Positions 16,503-25,600 of a stretch of 64,000 bases of DNA are shown here, piece by piece; the stretch's first letter is position 1, and the number at the start of each line of letters is the position of its first letter. The DNA comes from PALSA-612 sp963846915 (lineage in GTDB: Bacteria; Actinomycetota; Thermoleophilia; Gaiellales; Gaiellaceae): positions 806,001 to 870,000 of the forward strand of contig CAWJXV010000009.1 in NCBI GenBank assembly GCA_963846915.1. Direction: 5' to 3'. The translations under genes and the position numbers were made by a program. Below the pieces are notes generated by a model. That model was not told the origin of the DNA. It was given only the letters and a program-made list of their open reading frames with translations, and made no database searches.

Positions 16503-16871
16503 ATGGCCCACGAGTTGATCCTGATCGTCGACGACAACGAGCAGAACCGGAGGCTCGCGCGCGAAGTTCTCCAGTTCGCAGGGTTCCGAACGCTCGAAGC
16601 CGCGGGCGGCGTCGAGGGTCTCTCCCTCGCTCTCGAACACCGCCCCGATCTGATCCTGATGGACATCCGCATGCCCGACATGAAGGGGACTGAGGCGGTG
16701 CGGAAGCTCAGAGAGGACGAGCGCACGGCCGCGATCCGCGTGGTCGCACTCACCTCCTCGACGATGAAGGGCGACCGCGAGCGGTTTCTCGCCGACGGCT
16801 TCGACGGCTACCTCGAGAAGCCGATCCGGATCCGCGAATTCCCGGACCAGGTCCGCGGATACCTGGCATGA
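16503..16871 (+). CDS. stand-alone CheY-like response regulator (receiver domain only)
   Basis: 122 residues preceded by a GAGGAGGAGG RBS. Acidic pair in L-I-V-D-D-N, phosphoacceptor Asp in L-I-L-M-D-I-R-M-P, switch Thr in V-V-A-L-T-S-S and Lys in Y-L-E-K-P-I mark a complete receiver with no output domain. It overlaps the following membrane histidine kinase by 4 nt (ATGA), so the two form a coupled pair. It probably relays phosphate or regulates the kinase rather than DNA. Confidence 0.9.
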   Translation: MAHELILIVDDNEQNRRLAREVLQFAGFRTLEAAGGVEGLSLALEHRPDLILMDIRMPDMKGTEAVRKLREDERTAAIRVVALTSSTMKGDRERFLADGFDGYLEKPIRIREFPDQVRGYLA

Positions 16872-18550
16872 GCGCGCCAGAAGAACGCACCTTTGGCTGG
16901 GCTTCGCTGGTACGCGTGGTCGCACGCGTTCCACTGCCGATCCGGGCAAAGCAACTCTTCGGCACGGTCGCCGTCGCCGCGCTGCTCGCCCTCGTCGCCG
17001 TCCTCGGTCTCGTCGCGCTCGGGCAGTCCAACTCGCGCGGCACGGAGCTGAGGAAGCTGCAGCAGCAGGGTGTCTACGAGCAGCTTCTCCTGACGGACGC
17101 GACGCAGCTCAAACAGTTGCTCGACACCCGCCTCGGCCCGGGCTCCAACGAGAGGCCAATGCGATCAGACGAACCCGACCTCGCGGCTTTCGATGCCGCC
17201 TCCTACCAGCGCGGCTACCTCTCGGCTGAGGATCAGCACATCGGCAGGGAGTTCACCCGGCTCTGCCTCGACGCGGGCGCGGGAGCGGAGGCCTCGCAAT
17301 GCCTCGCTTTCCACCAGAACGGGGCAGGCGCCTTCGGAGCCCAGTCGACCCTGCCGCTCACCCTCCGCGCCGTGGCTCCGTCGCTGTACCGGATGTTCGA
17401 GGGCTACGCCATTGGTGGCTCGTCTGTCAACGCCGTCTCGCTCTTCTTCACGGCCTCCGGCGCCTCCGGATTGCCGCAGGGCCCCTACCATCCGTTCTTC
17501 GTCCGTGCCGACAGGTGGGCGGCTTCGTTCGCGAAGACACTCGCCGTCCTCACCCGGAAGACCGACGCCCGCGCGAACGCGCTCGTCGCTGCCGATCGGA
17601 GCTCGTACAGCCAGTCGCGCGACCTCCTGATCGGCGCTGGCGCCGGCAGCCTTCTCCTGGCTCTCGCACTCGGTCTGCTCCTCTCCGACTCGCTCCTCGT
17701 ACCGCTGCGGAAGACGCAGAGGCGGCTGGCGACGATCGCGGCGGGTGACTTCTCGGGTCACGTAGAGGTGCCGAACCGGGACGAGATCGGCGCGCTCGCG
17801 GCGGACGTGAACCGGATGAACGACGAGCTGCGGCGCCTGTATCAGGAGCTGGAGACGGCGAGTCGGCACAAGTCGGACTTCCTGGCCACCATGTCGCATG
17901 AGCTGCGGACGCCGCTGAACGCGATCATCGGCTTCTCGGAGGTGCTGCACGAGCAGATGTTCGGCGAGCTGAACGAGCGCCAGATCGCCTTCGTCGAGGA
18001 CGTGCTCGTGGCGGGCGAGCACCTACTCTCGCTGATCAACGACGTGCTCGACCTGGCCAAGATCGAGGCCGGGGGGATGGAGCTCGAGCTCTCGGAGGTG
18101 GCGATCCCCGACGTGCTCCGCAGCGCCGTCTCGATGCACTCGGAACGGGCGAGCCGCGGGGGGGTCGAGCTCTCGCTGACGACGGAGCCGGAGGAGATCA
18201 CGATCAGCGCCGACGGGCGTCGCGTCCGCCAGATCGTCTTCAACCTCGTGTCCAACGCGGTCAAGTTCACTCCCGCCGAGGGCCGCGTCGACGTCTCCGC
18301 CCGGCTCGACGACGGCCAGGTCGAGATCGCAGTCGCCGACACCGGCCCGGGCATCGCGCCGGAGGAGCTCGAGACGATCTTCGTGGAGTTCAAGCAAGCG
18401 ATGGACGGCAAGCGGGCCGAAGGCACCGGACTCGGCCTCCCCCTCTCCCGGAAGCTCGTCGAGCTCCACGGCGGCCGCCTCTGGGTCGAAAGCACCTCCG
18501 GCAACGGCAGCGCCTTCCGCTTCACCCTCCCGATCCGGCAGGAAGCGTGA
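16868..18550 (+). CDS. membrane sensor histidine kinase with HAMP domain
   Basis: 560 residues. First membrane helix about 30-52 (V-A-V-A-A-L-L-A-L-V-A-V-L-G-L), extracytoplasmic sensor region 53-250 with three Cys, second helix about 253-277, HAMP about 278-330 (L-V-P-L-R-K-T...A-A-G-D-F-S-G-H). HisKA follows with the phosphoacceptor His344 in M-S-H-E-L-R-T-P-L-N. The HATPase domain (about 440-557) has N-box N-L-V-S-N-A-V-K-F-T, G1 D-T-G-P-G-I and G2 G-T-G-L-G-L-P. All catalytic motifs are intact. The partner is presumably the CheY-like protein at 16503. A ten-codon fragment resembling a second response regulator follows directly. Confidence 0.92.
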   Translation: MSAPEERTFGWASLVRVVARVPLPIRAKQLFGTVAVAALLALVAVLGLVALGQSNSRGTELRKLQQQGVYEQLLLTDATQLKQLLDTRLGPGSNERPMRSDEPDLAAFDAASYQRGYLSAEDQHIGREFTRLCLDAGAGAEASQCLAFHQNGAGAFGAQSTLPLTLRAVAPSLYRMFEGYAIGGSSVNAVSLFFTASGASGLPQGPYHPFFVRADRWAASFAKTLAVLTRKTDARANALVAADRSSYSQSRDLLIGAGAGSLLLALALGLLLSDSLLVPLRKTQRRLATIAAGDFSGHVEVPNRDEIGALAADVNRMNDELRRLYQELETASRHKSDFLATMSHELRTPLNAIIGFSEVLHEQMFGELNERQIAFVEDVLVAGEHLLSLINDVLDLAKIEAGGMELELSEVAIPDVLRSAVSMHSERASRGGVELSLTTEPEEITISADGRRVRQIVFNLVSNAVKFTPAEGRVDVSARLDDGQVEIAVADTGPGIAPEELETIFVEFKQAMDGKRAEGTGLGLPLSRKLVELHGGRLWVESTSGNGSAFRFTLPIRQEA

Positions 18551-18583
18551 ATGACTGCGCCGCTGATCCTGGTCGTGGAGTGA
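18551..18583 (+). pseudogene. ten-codon remnant resembling the start of a response regulator
   Basis: Directly after the kinase stop, ATG 18551 reads M-T-A-P-L-I-L-V-V-E and then TGA. L-I-L-V-V-E-(D) is how many receiver domains begin. I see no continuation in the next 130 bp, so this looks like the stump of a deleted response-regulator gene. A chance ORF cannot be excluded. Confidence 0.3.
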
Positions 18584-18712
18584 CTCGGAGGAATCACGCG
18601 CGCCTCATCCGCCCTTCGTCTGCGACGCGAACGCGTCCTCTCCGGGATCGCGGCAACACCCAGCGCCGTCTGGGTCGCCATCGGACAACGCCCACTGCGA
18701 TACCATCGTCCG

Positions 18713-19159
18713 ATGACCTGGGCTGCGCGCCGGATCATCGCGGCGGCGACGATTACCGCGGGGCTCCTCGTCACTGCGGCCTCTGCCGCGACCCAGCCCG
18801 AATCTTTCACCGCCGTCTTCCACGACCGAGTGTGCGGAGCGAGAACCTGCGGCACCGGCGTGATCGACCACTACGGTCCGGTAACGACCATCACCGTGGT
18901 CTCCCTGCCCACGCCGGGCCCCGAACCAGGCTGCCTCACCATCAAAGGCACTCGCACCGCGACGCTCGTCAAGAACAGGCGCAGCACCCTCCGATTCGCC
19001 TTCCAAGGCTCAGCCTGCGGACCACACAACGCCTGGGGGACATTCAGAATCGTCTCAGGGACCGGCACCTTCACGAACGCCAGCGGAAGCGGCGTTGACT
19101 GGGGCTCCCCGCCCCCGGGACTTTTCCACTACTACGGCGTCATAAGACTCGGTCGGTAA
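18713..19159 (+). CDS. secreted small protein of unknown function
   Basis: 148 residues with a signal peptide (residues 1-26, I-I-A-A-A-T-I-T-A-G-L-L-V-T-A-A-S-A). The mature part has four Cys in pairs (C-G-A-R-T-C near 41-46; two further Cys near 73 and 101), many Thr/Gly and the phrase G-T-F-R-I-V-S-G-T-G-T-F, which suggests a small beta-barrel or beta-sandwich. I do not recognise the family. It follows the two-component genes on the same strand with about a 130-bp gap and is probably independently transcribed. Confidence 0.65.
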   Translation: MTWAARRIIAAATITAGLLVTAASAATQPESFTAVFHDRVCGARTCGTGVIDHYGPVTTITVVSLPTPGPEPGCLTIKGTRTATLVKNRRSTLRFAFQGSACGPHNAWGTFRIVSGTGTFTNASGSGVDWGSPPPGLFHYYGVIRLGR

Positions 19160-19365
19160 AGACCTGACTGCGCTCGCGGATCAATGCGGGCGTCGCTCGC
19201 GGGTCGCGACCCTCGATCTGCGGCATGCCGGCACCGTTCACGCCTCGCTCCGCGTGCCGCGCACCTGGAAGTTGCGTCTACGTCCTCTACTGCGGCCGTG
19301 CGGAGCGTCCGCACGAGAGGAGCCTGCCAGGCGTCATTCCAGAACGCTCGCAGACGCCAGTGGTC

Positions 19366-20058
19366 CTAGGGGGTGAAGAGCTTCCAGTGCCCTTCGGTGA
19401 CGACTTCAACTGCACCATCGGTCACTTTGATGGCGCTCTGGTCGTCGATGGCGTACGTCGGCACTGGTATTCCGGCGGCCCATCTTTCTGCGTTGGCCAG
19501 GGAATTCTGCGGGGATCTCTCGTGATCCAGGTGCGGAAACAACGAAAAGTCAACCAGCCCCAGCGCTCTGTCGTCGGCGGCGGGCAGATCACTTGCCGGC
19601 GGCTCGCGACAGAACCAGTCGTCGTAGGGCTCTCCGAAGTTCGGGGTCAGCACCATGCTCCCGGAGCTCACTCCCACGTAGACCGTCTCGTGCAGTGACG
19701 GCAAGAGGTCTGCCAGTCCGGATTGCCGCATCCAGTGGCACAGATACATAACGTCGCCACCCCAAACGAGCAGGGCGTCAGCCTCCTGAACCAGAGGGAC
19801 CCAATGCGCTTCTTTGATGCTGGGCAGCGCGGTCAGCTCCAGCACTCCCAACGACTTCCAACCCAATCCGCACATGCGGCTGAAGGCTGATCCGCTGATG
19901 AACTGGTAGGCCATCGAAGCTCCCCCGCTGCCCGTGCCGTACGCCGCAGTGGGAATGCAGAGGGCGTTGGATTCGGCAATCGGTTTGGCCAGCAGGTCGA
20001 CCAACGCGTTGTGAATGCTCGTGTTGCTGATGCCACTCGAAGTGAGAAGAAGCCTCAT
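19366..20058 (-). CDS. peptidase S51 family (dipeptidase E-like) protein
   Basis: 230 residues from ATG 20058, chosen for its GGAGG RBS and because M-R-L-L-L-T-S-S-G-I is the family's usual N-terminus. A longer in-frame reading adds an unrelated basic leader. The nucleophile elbow is G-V-S-S-G-S-M-V-L, preceded by V-W-G-G-D-V-M-Y-L-C, both typical of S51 Asp-dipeptidases and cyanophycinase relatives. H-L-D-H-E-R-S may carry the catalytic His. Cytoplasmic. It probably hydrolyses a dipeptide or small peptide substrate with an N-terminal Asp; the substrate is inferred from the family. Confidence 0.85.
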   Translation of the reverse strand: MRLLLTSSGISNTSIHNALVDLLAKPIAESNALCIPTAAYGTGSGGASMAYQFISGSAFSRMCGLGWKSLGVLELTALPSIKEAHWVPLVQEADALLVWGGDVMYLCHWMRQSGLADLLPSLHETVYVGVSSGSMVLTPNFGEPYDDWFCREPPASDLPAADDRALGLVDFSLFPHLDHERSPQNSLANAERWAAGIPVPTYAIDDQSAIKVTDGAVEVVTEGHWKLFTP

Positions 20059-20338
20059 GCTGCCTCCCGGAGTCAGTACTGCAGGCGAGAACGTTCTAGG
20101 CGCTTTGCGGATCCGTACGCGGTAGAGACGGCCAGGCCACCGAGAAATCATCGGCTCCGGCGAGATCCAGCCTCACGACTTCAGGGGGACAGTCCCGAGC
20201 ACTGGTCCGGGCGAGGGCTAGCTGCTGTTCTATTCGGGAGCGGTGTGCGTGAGTTGGCCGTGGTAGGCCAGCCGGACGAGGTCTGAAAATGCGCTCGGCG
20301 CGATGACGTTCGCACCGGGAGCCGCTTGAAAGCCAGCG

Positions 20339-22369
20339 TCAATCCGGGCGAGCGGCGAGTCGGATGCGCGCGCAGCTCGTGTAGCTCCGAACGGGTGCGC
20401 CGGGGGTGCGGTTCCGGAGCGTGACGCAGAAGCGGAGCGATCCGCGCGCCGCCGCGCGCGGTGCGCGCCACGCGACGGAGTAGAGGCCGCCGGCGTCGAC
20501 GACGGAAGCGTTCTCGTGCACGCGGGCGATCGCTTTTCCGTTTCGGTCGACCACGACGTCCGTCGCGACGATTGCGAGTGTCGTCGAGCGGTAGCGCAGG
20601 CTCACGAGCCCGTCGGCAGTTCCCTCGGCCGGCAACGCCCTCGGAATCACCGCATCGGTGATCGGAACGACCTGCAGCACAGGTGGAGCGGGGTAGATGT
20701 CGTCGTTGCCGTTCTGGAATGCGGTGATCCAGCACAGGCTGGCGCCGGTCACGTGGACAATGCCGTGACGCATGATGCACCCGCCGTAGGTCGTGTATGT
20801 GACCCGCAGGTCCGACGACGCGTGTGCGTTCGCGTTGAAGTCGCCGTCCGCCGTCGTCCGGTCCGGAATGGGCGTGAACGTGATCGTCTGGGTGTGCGGC
20901 AAGGCGGGAGGCGCAACGCCTGTGGCGGAGCAGGAGCCCGCTGCCAACGGCGCACCCGACGCCCACTCGGAAGCGGTGCGGCTGAGCGCGAGCGCGACCG
21001 CCGCCGCGGCGTTGAGGCGGCCGCAGCCCAGTGTCGGCGTCCAGCCAGCGCCGGCATCGCGGTCTGCGGACGCCTTGATGATGTCGGCGACCTGGTAGTT
21101 CTTCAGCTCGGGCCGCGCGGCCCAGACGAGCGCGGCGACACCGGCAACCTCGGGAGATGCGAAGGAGGTCCCGGCGAAGTAGCCGTACTCGGTGCCGCCG
21201 GAGCCCGTCCACTGCGGGTAGCACGTATCCGAGAGCCGGTTCCGCCGCGGCAGCGCGACGAGCACGCCGGAGCAGTCGCCCGTGAAGATCCCGGGTGCGA
21301 CGAGCGAGAGGTATTTGCCGAAGTTGGAGAACGACGCATAGCTGCCTTCGGCGTTCGTCGCGCCGACCGCGAGGCCGTAGCTCTCCCCGCCTCCGCTGTG
21401 CTGGAGGAGCGCCGCCGGCCAATCGACCGGTCCGCCGTCGTTCCCCGAGGCGGCAACGATCAGCACTCCGTCGGAGGCGGCCTTGTCGATCGCATCCACG
21501 AGGATCGGCGACGAGGGCTCCGGGCCGCCGATGCTGAGGTTCACGATCCGCACGCCGAGCGCGTCGAGCTTTGCGATTGCCTGTGCGAGGTCGGCGTCGT
21601 AGAAACGGCCCTGGTTGTCCGCATGCATGCCGATCACGTGGGCGGCTCCACCGAAACCGGCCATGCCGAAGCCGTCGCCGTCGTTCGCCGCGATTAGCGA
21701 CGCGACGGCTGTGCCGTGGCCGTAGTCGTCGTTGCCGGCCGTCGACGCCGACCGCTGCGTTCCGTGCGCAGTGACGTCGTAGAGGCCGTCGATCTTTCCT
21801 GCGAGATCGGGCACGGCGTCGACGCCGGTGTCGACGACCCCGACCTGGATCCGGGGATCGCCCGCCGTGAGGGCGAGGGCGCCGCCGAGGTCCGCCGACG
21901 CGAACTGCCATTCGTACGGAAGCTTCGTCCTGGGATCCACGTTCTGCACGAGCGGATCGTTCGCTATGTTCGACACATGACGCGGCGGCCCAACCGGAGA
22001 GACGTAGCGTATGCGCCGATCACCGGCTGCGTGCGCGAGGAGCGCGTGCAGCTGGGCGGCATCGACGTGCACGCGCGCAGCGCGCAGAGCCGGCATGCCC
22101 TGCACGGTCTCGAATCCGTAGGACCGTTTCAGCGAGGCCAGGTCGCGCATCGACCCGAGGCCGATAACCGCCGTGGAGTCGAAGCGGGCGGCTCCACGCT
22201 CGAGGGAGCGCGCGGCTGTGTGCGAGCGAAACCAATGCATCAGGCGGCCGGGGTTCGGCCGTGCGGAAGCCACCGTCGTGGTCGCAGAGGTCGCGGTCGA
22301 GCTCGAGTTGAACACGGCCACGACGCCGACGAGTGCGAGGGTCGCGAGCAGGAATAGGTGTCGCTTCAC
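20339..22369 (-). CDS. secreted subtilisin-like serine protease (S8)
   Basis: 676 residues from GTG 22369, chosen because it has a near-perfect GAGGAGGAGA RBS and opens a signal peptide (V-K-R-H-L-F-L-L-A-T-L-A-L-V-G). The catalytic triad is visible: Asp about 178 in V-G-V-V-D-T-G-V-D, His about 217 in Y-G-H-G-T-A-V-A-S-L, Ser about 401 in G-T-S-F-A-S-P-E-V-A-G, with the oxyanion Asn in A-A-S-G-N-D-G. Residues 30-150 form a propeptide-like region, and after about 470 a Cys-containing beta-rich C-terminal domain follows. It overlaps the preceding DUF1059 gene by 4 nt and is expected outside the cell. Confidence 0.93.
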   Translation of the reverse strand: MKRHLFLLATLALVGVVAVFNSSSTATSATTTVASARPNPGRLMHWFRSHTAARSLERGAARFDSTAVIGLGSMRDLASLKRSYGFETVQGMPALRAARVHVDAAQLHALLAHAAGDRRIRYVSPVGPPRHVSNIANDPLVQNVDPRTKLPYEWQFASADLGGALALTAGDPRIQVGVVDTGVDAVPDLAGKIDGLYDVTAHGTQRSASTAGNDDYGHGTAVASLIAANDGDGFGMAGFGGAAHVIGMHADNQGRFYDADLAQAIAKLDALGVRIVNLSIGGPEPSSPILVDAIDKAASDGVLIVAASGNDGGPVDWPAALLQHSGGGESYGLAVGATNAEGSYASFSNFGKYLSLVAPGIFTGDCSGVLVALPRRNRLSDTCYPQWTGSGGTEYGYFAGTSFASPEVAGVAALVWAARPELKNYQVADIIKASADRDAGAGWTPTLGCGRLNAAAAVALALSRTASEWASGAPLAAGSCSATGVAPPALPHTQTITFTPIPDRTTADGDFNANAHASSDLRVTYTTYGGCIMRHGIVHVTGASLCWITAFQNGNDDIYPAPPVLQVVPITDAVIPRALPAEGTADGLVSLRYRSTTLAIVATDVVVDRNGKAIARVHENASVVDAGGLYSVAWRAPRAAARGSLRFCVTLRNRTPGAPVRSYTSCARIRLAARPD

Positions 22370-22584
22370 GTCTCCTCCTCTTCTGAAGGGTTGGTCGTCT
22401 CGCGAGGGGTGGCGGGCTGCGCTGCCAGCTCGGCGCGGAAGACGAGCAGCAGCGCGTCTTCGTGCGAGAGCGGCATGCAGTGGGTCTCCGCGGCGTGGCG
22501 CCTGACCTCCGCGACGAGCCCTTCCTCGTCCGCTGCGCGGGCTTCGAACCCGCACTCGCACGTGATCACCGCTCCAACTCGCAT
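22366..22584 (-). CDS. DUF1059-like small protein
   Basis: 72 residues. C-E-C-G-F-E-A-R-A-A-D-E-E-G-L-V-A-E-V followed by H-A-A-E-T-H matches the DUF1059 pattern (two Cys, then alternating acidic helix and H-x-x-x-x-H), suggesting a small metal-binding fold. The C-terminal 25 residues are acidic and disordered. The stop overlaps the GTG of the subtilase gene by 4 nt, so the two are translationally coupled. It diverges from the giant BTAD-propeller-SBP gene at 22638 with a 53-bp spacer, so the promoters must overlap. Confidence 0.75.
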   Translation of the reverse strand: MRVGAVITCECGFEARAADEEGLVAEVRRHAAETHCMPLSHEDALLLVFRAELAAQPATPRETTNPSEEEET

Positions 22585-22637
22585 TGCGGCGAGGCTAGGA
22601 AGACGTGCCTACATCGAGGCAGAATTGCGGCAACTGA

Positions 22638-25600
22638 ATGGCTAACACGCTGCAGCTGAAGGTCTTCGTCACCGGTCGCGTCGCGGTCGAGACCGACGGC
22701 GCCGTGATCGACGAAGCGCACCTCGGAGGCCGGCAGGCACGGCTCCTGTTCGCCTACCTCGTAGCCGAGCGGAACAGGCCGGTGCCGCGGGACGAGCTCG
22801 CCGAGGCGCTTTGGGGCGAGACGCCGCCCGTCACGAGGGACAAGGGACTGACCGTGATCGCCAGCAAGCTCCGCGCCGCGCTCGGGGACGCCGGACTCGA
22901 CGGCCGGGAACTGTTGACTGCCGCCTTCGGCTGCTACCGGCTCGACCTGCCCGAGGGAACGTGGGTCGACCTGTTCGCAGCCGTGAGCAGCGCACAGGAG
23001 GCGGAGGAAGCGCTCGCCGCAGGCGAGCTCGACCAGGCACGGGCGGCGGCTGAGTCGGCGGAGTCACTGTTGCGCCGGCCGTTCCTGCCCGGTGAAGACG
23101 GAACGTGGGTCGAGCAGAAGCGACGCGACCTCGCCGACATCCGCGAGCGCGCGTTGAGCGTCCTTGCCGATGCGTGCCTGCGTTCGGGCGCCGCGCGGGA
23201 GGCGGCAAAGTGGGCCGAGGAACTGATCGCGCTCTCGCCGTTTCGCGACGATGGATACCGCCGTCTGATGGAGGCACACGTCGTCGCGGGAAACCGCGCC
23301 GAGGCGCTTCGCGTGTACGAGCAGTGCCGCCGGCTCCTGGCCGACGAGCTCGGCGCCTACCCGTCGCCGGAGACCGAGTCGATCTACCGCGCACTCCTGG
23401 AGGCACCCCAGCCCTCGGCTCGAGCGACGCCGCCGGTAGTCGAGCCGTCGGTCGAACCCGGTGAGCCCGAGCTCTCGCGAGTCCACACGGAGGCTCTACC
23501 GCTCCAGGCGGAGCAGGTAGTCGAGCGACGGTCGCGGAAGCGCCGTGCGGTGCTTCTCTCTGCGCTCACCGGCGTGATCGCTGCGGCGGTGGCGGTACCG
23601 CTGTTCGCCTTCTCGAGCGGTGGGTCGCGCGCCACGCGGCTCGACGGCGCGCTCGGCGGGAACGCGGTCGGCGCCGTCTCGGCGTCGACCGGGCGCATCT
23701 TCGCGGCGATCCCGCTGTCGGCCTCGCCGGATGCGATCGCGGCCGGAGCCGGGTCGATCTGGGCGGCGATGTCCGACCGCGGGGCCGTGTCCCGGATCGA
23801 TCAGGCCACGAACACGGTGCAGCAGACGATCTCGACGCCGGGAGGGCCGTCCGCGCTCACCGTGGGCGGAGGGTTCGTCTGGGTCGCGGACACGCTCGCC
23901 CGCACCGTCGCGCGGATCGACCCGCGCGCGAACGGCGGCAAGGTCGTCGGCAAACCGATCCGGGTCGGGAACGGGCCGTCGGGCATCGCCTATGGCCTCG
24001 GCGCCGTGTGGGTGGCCAACTCGATCGACCGGACCGTCATCCGGATCGACCCGGTCACCGGAACCCCGGGCCGGCCGATCTCGGTCGAGGACGGGGCGGA
24101 CGGCATCGCCGCGGGAGACGGCAGCGTCTGGGTGATCGGGCGGTCGGCCGGGGTTCTCTCGCGCATCGATCGGGCGTCGCGCACGGTTGCCGGCACGACT
24201 CACGTCGGCAACGAGCCCGCCGCCGTCGCGGTCGGCCCCGACGCCGTGTGGGTGGCAAACGGGGCGGACGGGACGGTGTCGAAGATCGATCCCTCGAGTG
24301 GGCACCAGGAAGATGTCTTCCCGGTTGGCAAGCAGCCGAGTGGAATCGCCGTCGCAGCGGACGGGCATGTCTGGGTTGCGAATGCCGGCTCGGCGACCCT
24401 GACCGAGCTCGACCCCGCGACGGGGCACGTGGTCCGGACCGTGCCGACCGGCGCACTGCCCGGCGGGGTCGCGTTGGACGGCGAGACGGTGTACGTCGCC
24501 GCCCAGGTTCCCCCGGGCGCGCACCGCGGCGGCACGCTCACGCTCGCCGTCGCGAACCTGCCCGGCGTCTACGAGCAGCCGATCCCGACGTCGCTCGACC
24601 CCGCCTCCGGCTACTCGGCCTGGGAGCTCCTCACGATGACGAACGACGGGCTCCTCGGCTACAGCCAAACCGGCGGCGCCGAGACCTACAAGGTCGTCCC
24701 CGACCTGGCCACCGGCCTCCCGACGGTCAGCGACGGCGGCCTCACGTACACCTTCCAGCTGCGCAAGGGGATCCGCTACTCGACCGGCGGGGTCGTCCAG
24801 CCCGCCGATATCCGCCGCGGGATCGAACGGGCGCTGCTCCAGAGCCGCGGCCAGGGGCCGGGCTCCTACCTGGCCGTGATCGAGGGCGGCGGCGGCTGCG
24901 TGACGGGCGAGCACTGCGATCTCACGCGCGGCATCACAACCAGCCCGGGGTCGAGCACGGTGACCTTCCACCTCAGCAGGCCCGATCCCGACTTCCGGTT
25001 CCAGCTCGCGCTGCCCGAGTACGACGCGGTCCCGGCGTCGACGCCGCTTCACGCGCGGCTGCCGCTGCCTGCGACCGGCCCGTACAAGATCTCGGGCTAC
25101 CAGAAGAAGGGCGTCGTCGAGCTCGTCCGCAACCCGCGCTTCCGCGTCTGGTCGGCCGCGGCGCAGCCGGACGGCTACCCCGACAGGATCGTCGAACGGT
25201 TCCGCTACACGGGCCCGTCCGCGACCCGCGCGGTCGAGCTCGGCACCGCCGACATCACGGCGGACGGTCCCGATGAGACCTGGCCGCCCGCGCTCGCGGC
25301 CTCCCTTCAGACGCGCTACTCGAGCCAGCTCTACCCCGCGCCGGAGCTGGTGATCCGCGGGCTCTGGCTGAACACGAGGCTCGCGCCGTTCAACGACGTC
25401 CGCGTCCGGCAAGCATTCAACCTCGCGGTCGATCGCAACCGGCTCGTCCGGATCAACGGCGGCACCATCGTCGGCGGGGAGGTGGCGTGCCAGTTCCTGC
25501 CGCCGAACGTGAACGGCTACAGCGCCTACTGCCCCTACAACGGGCCCAACCTCGCGAAGGCCCGCCGGCTCGTCGCCGAGTCCGGCACCAAGGGGCAGCC

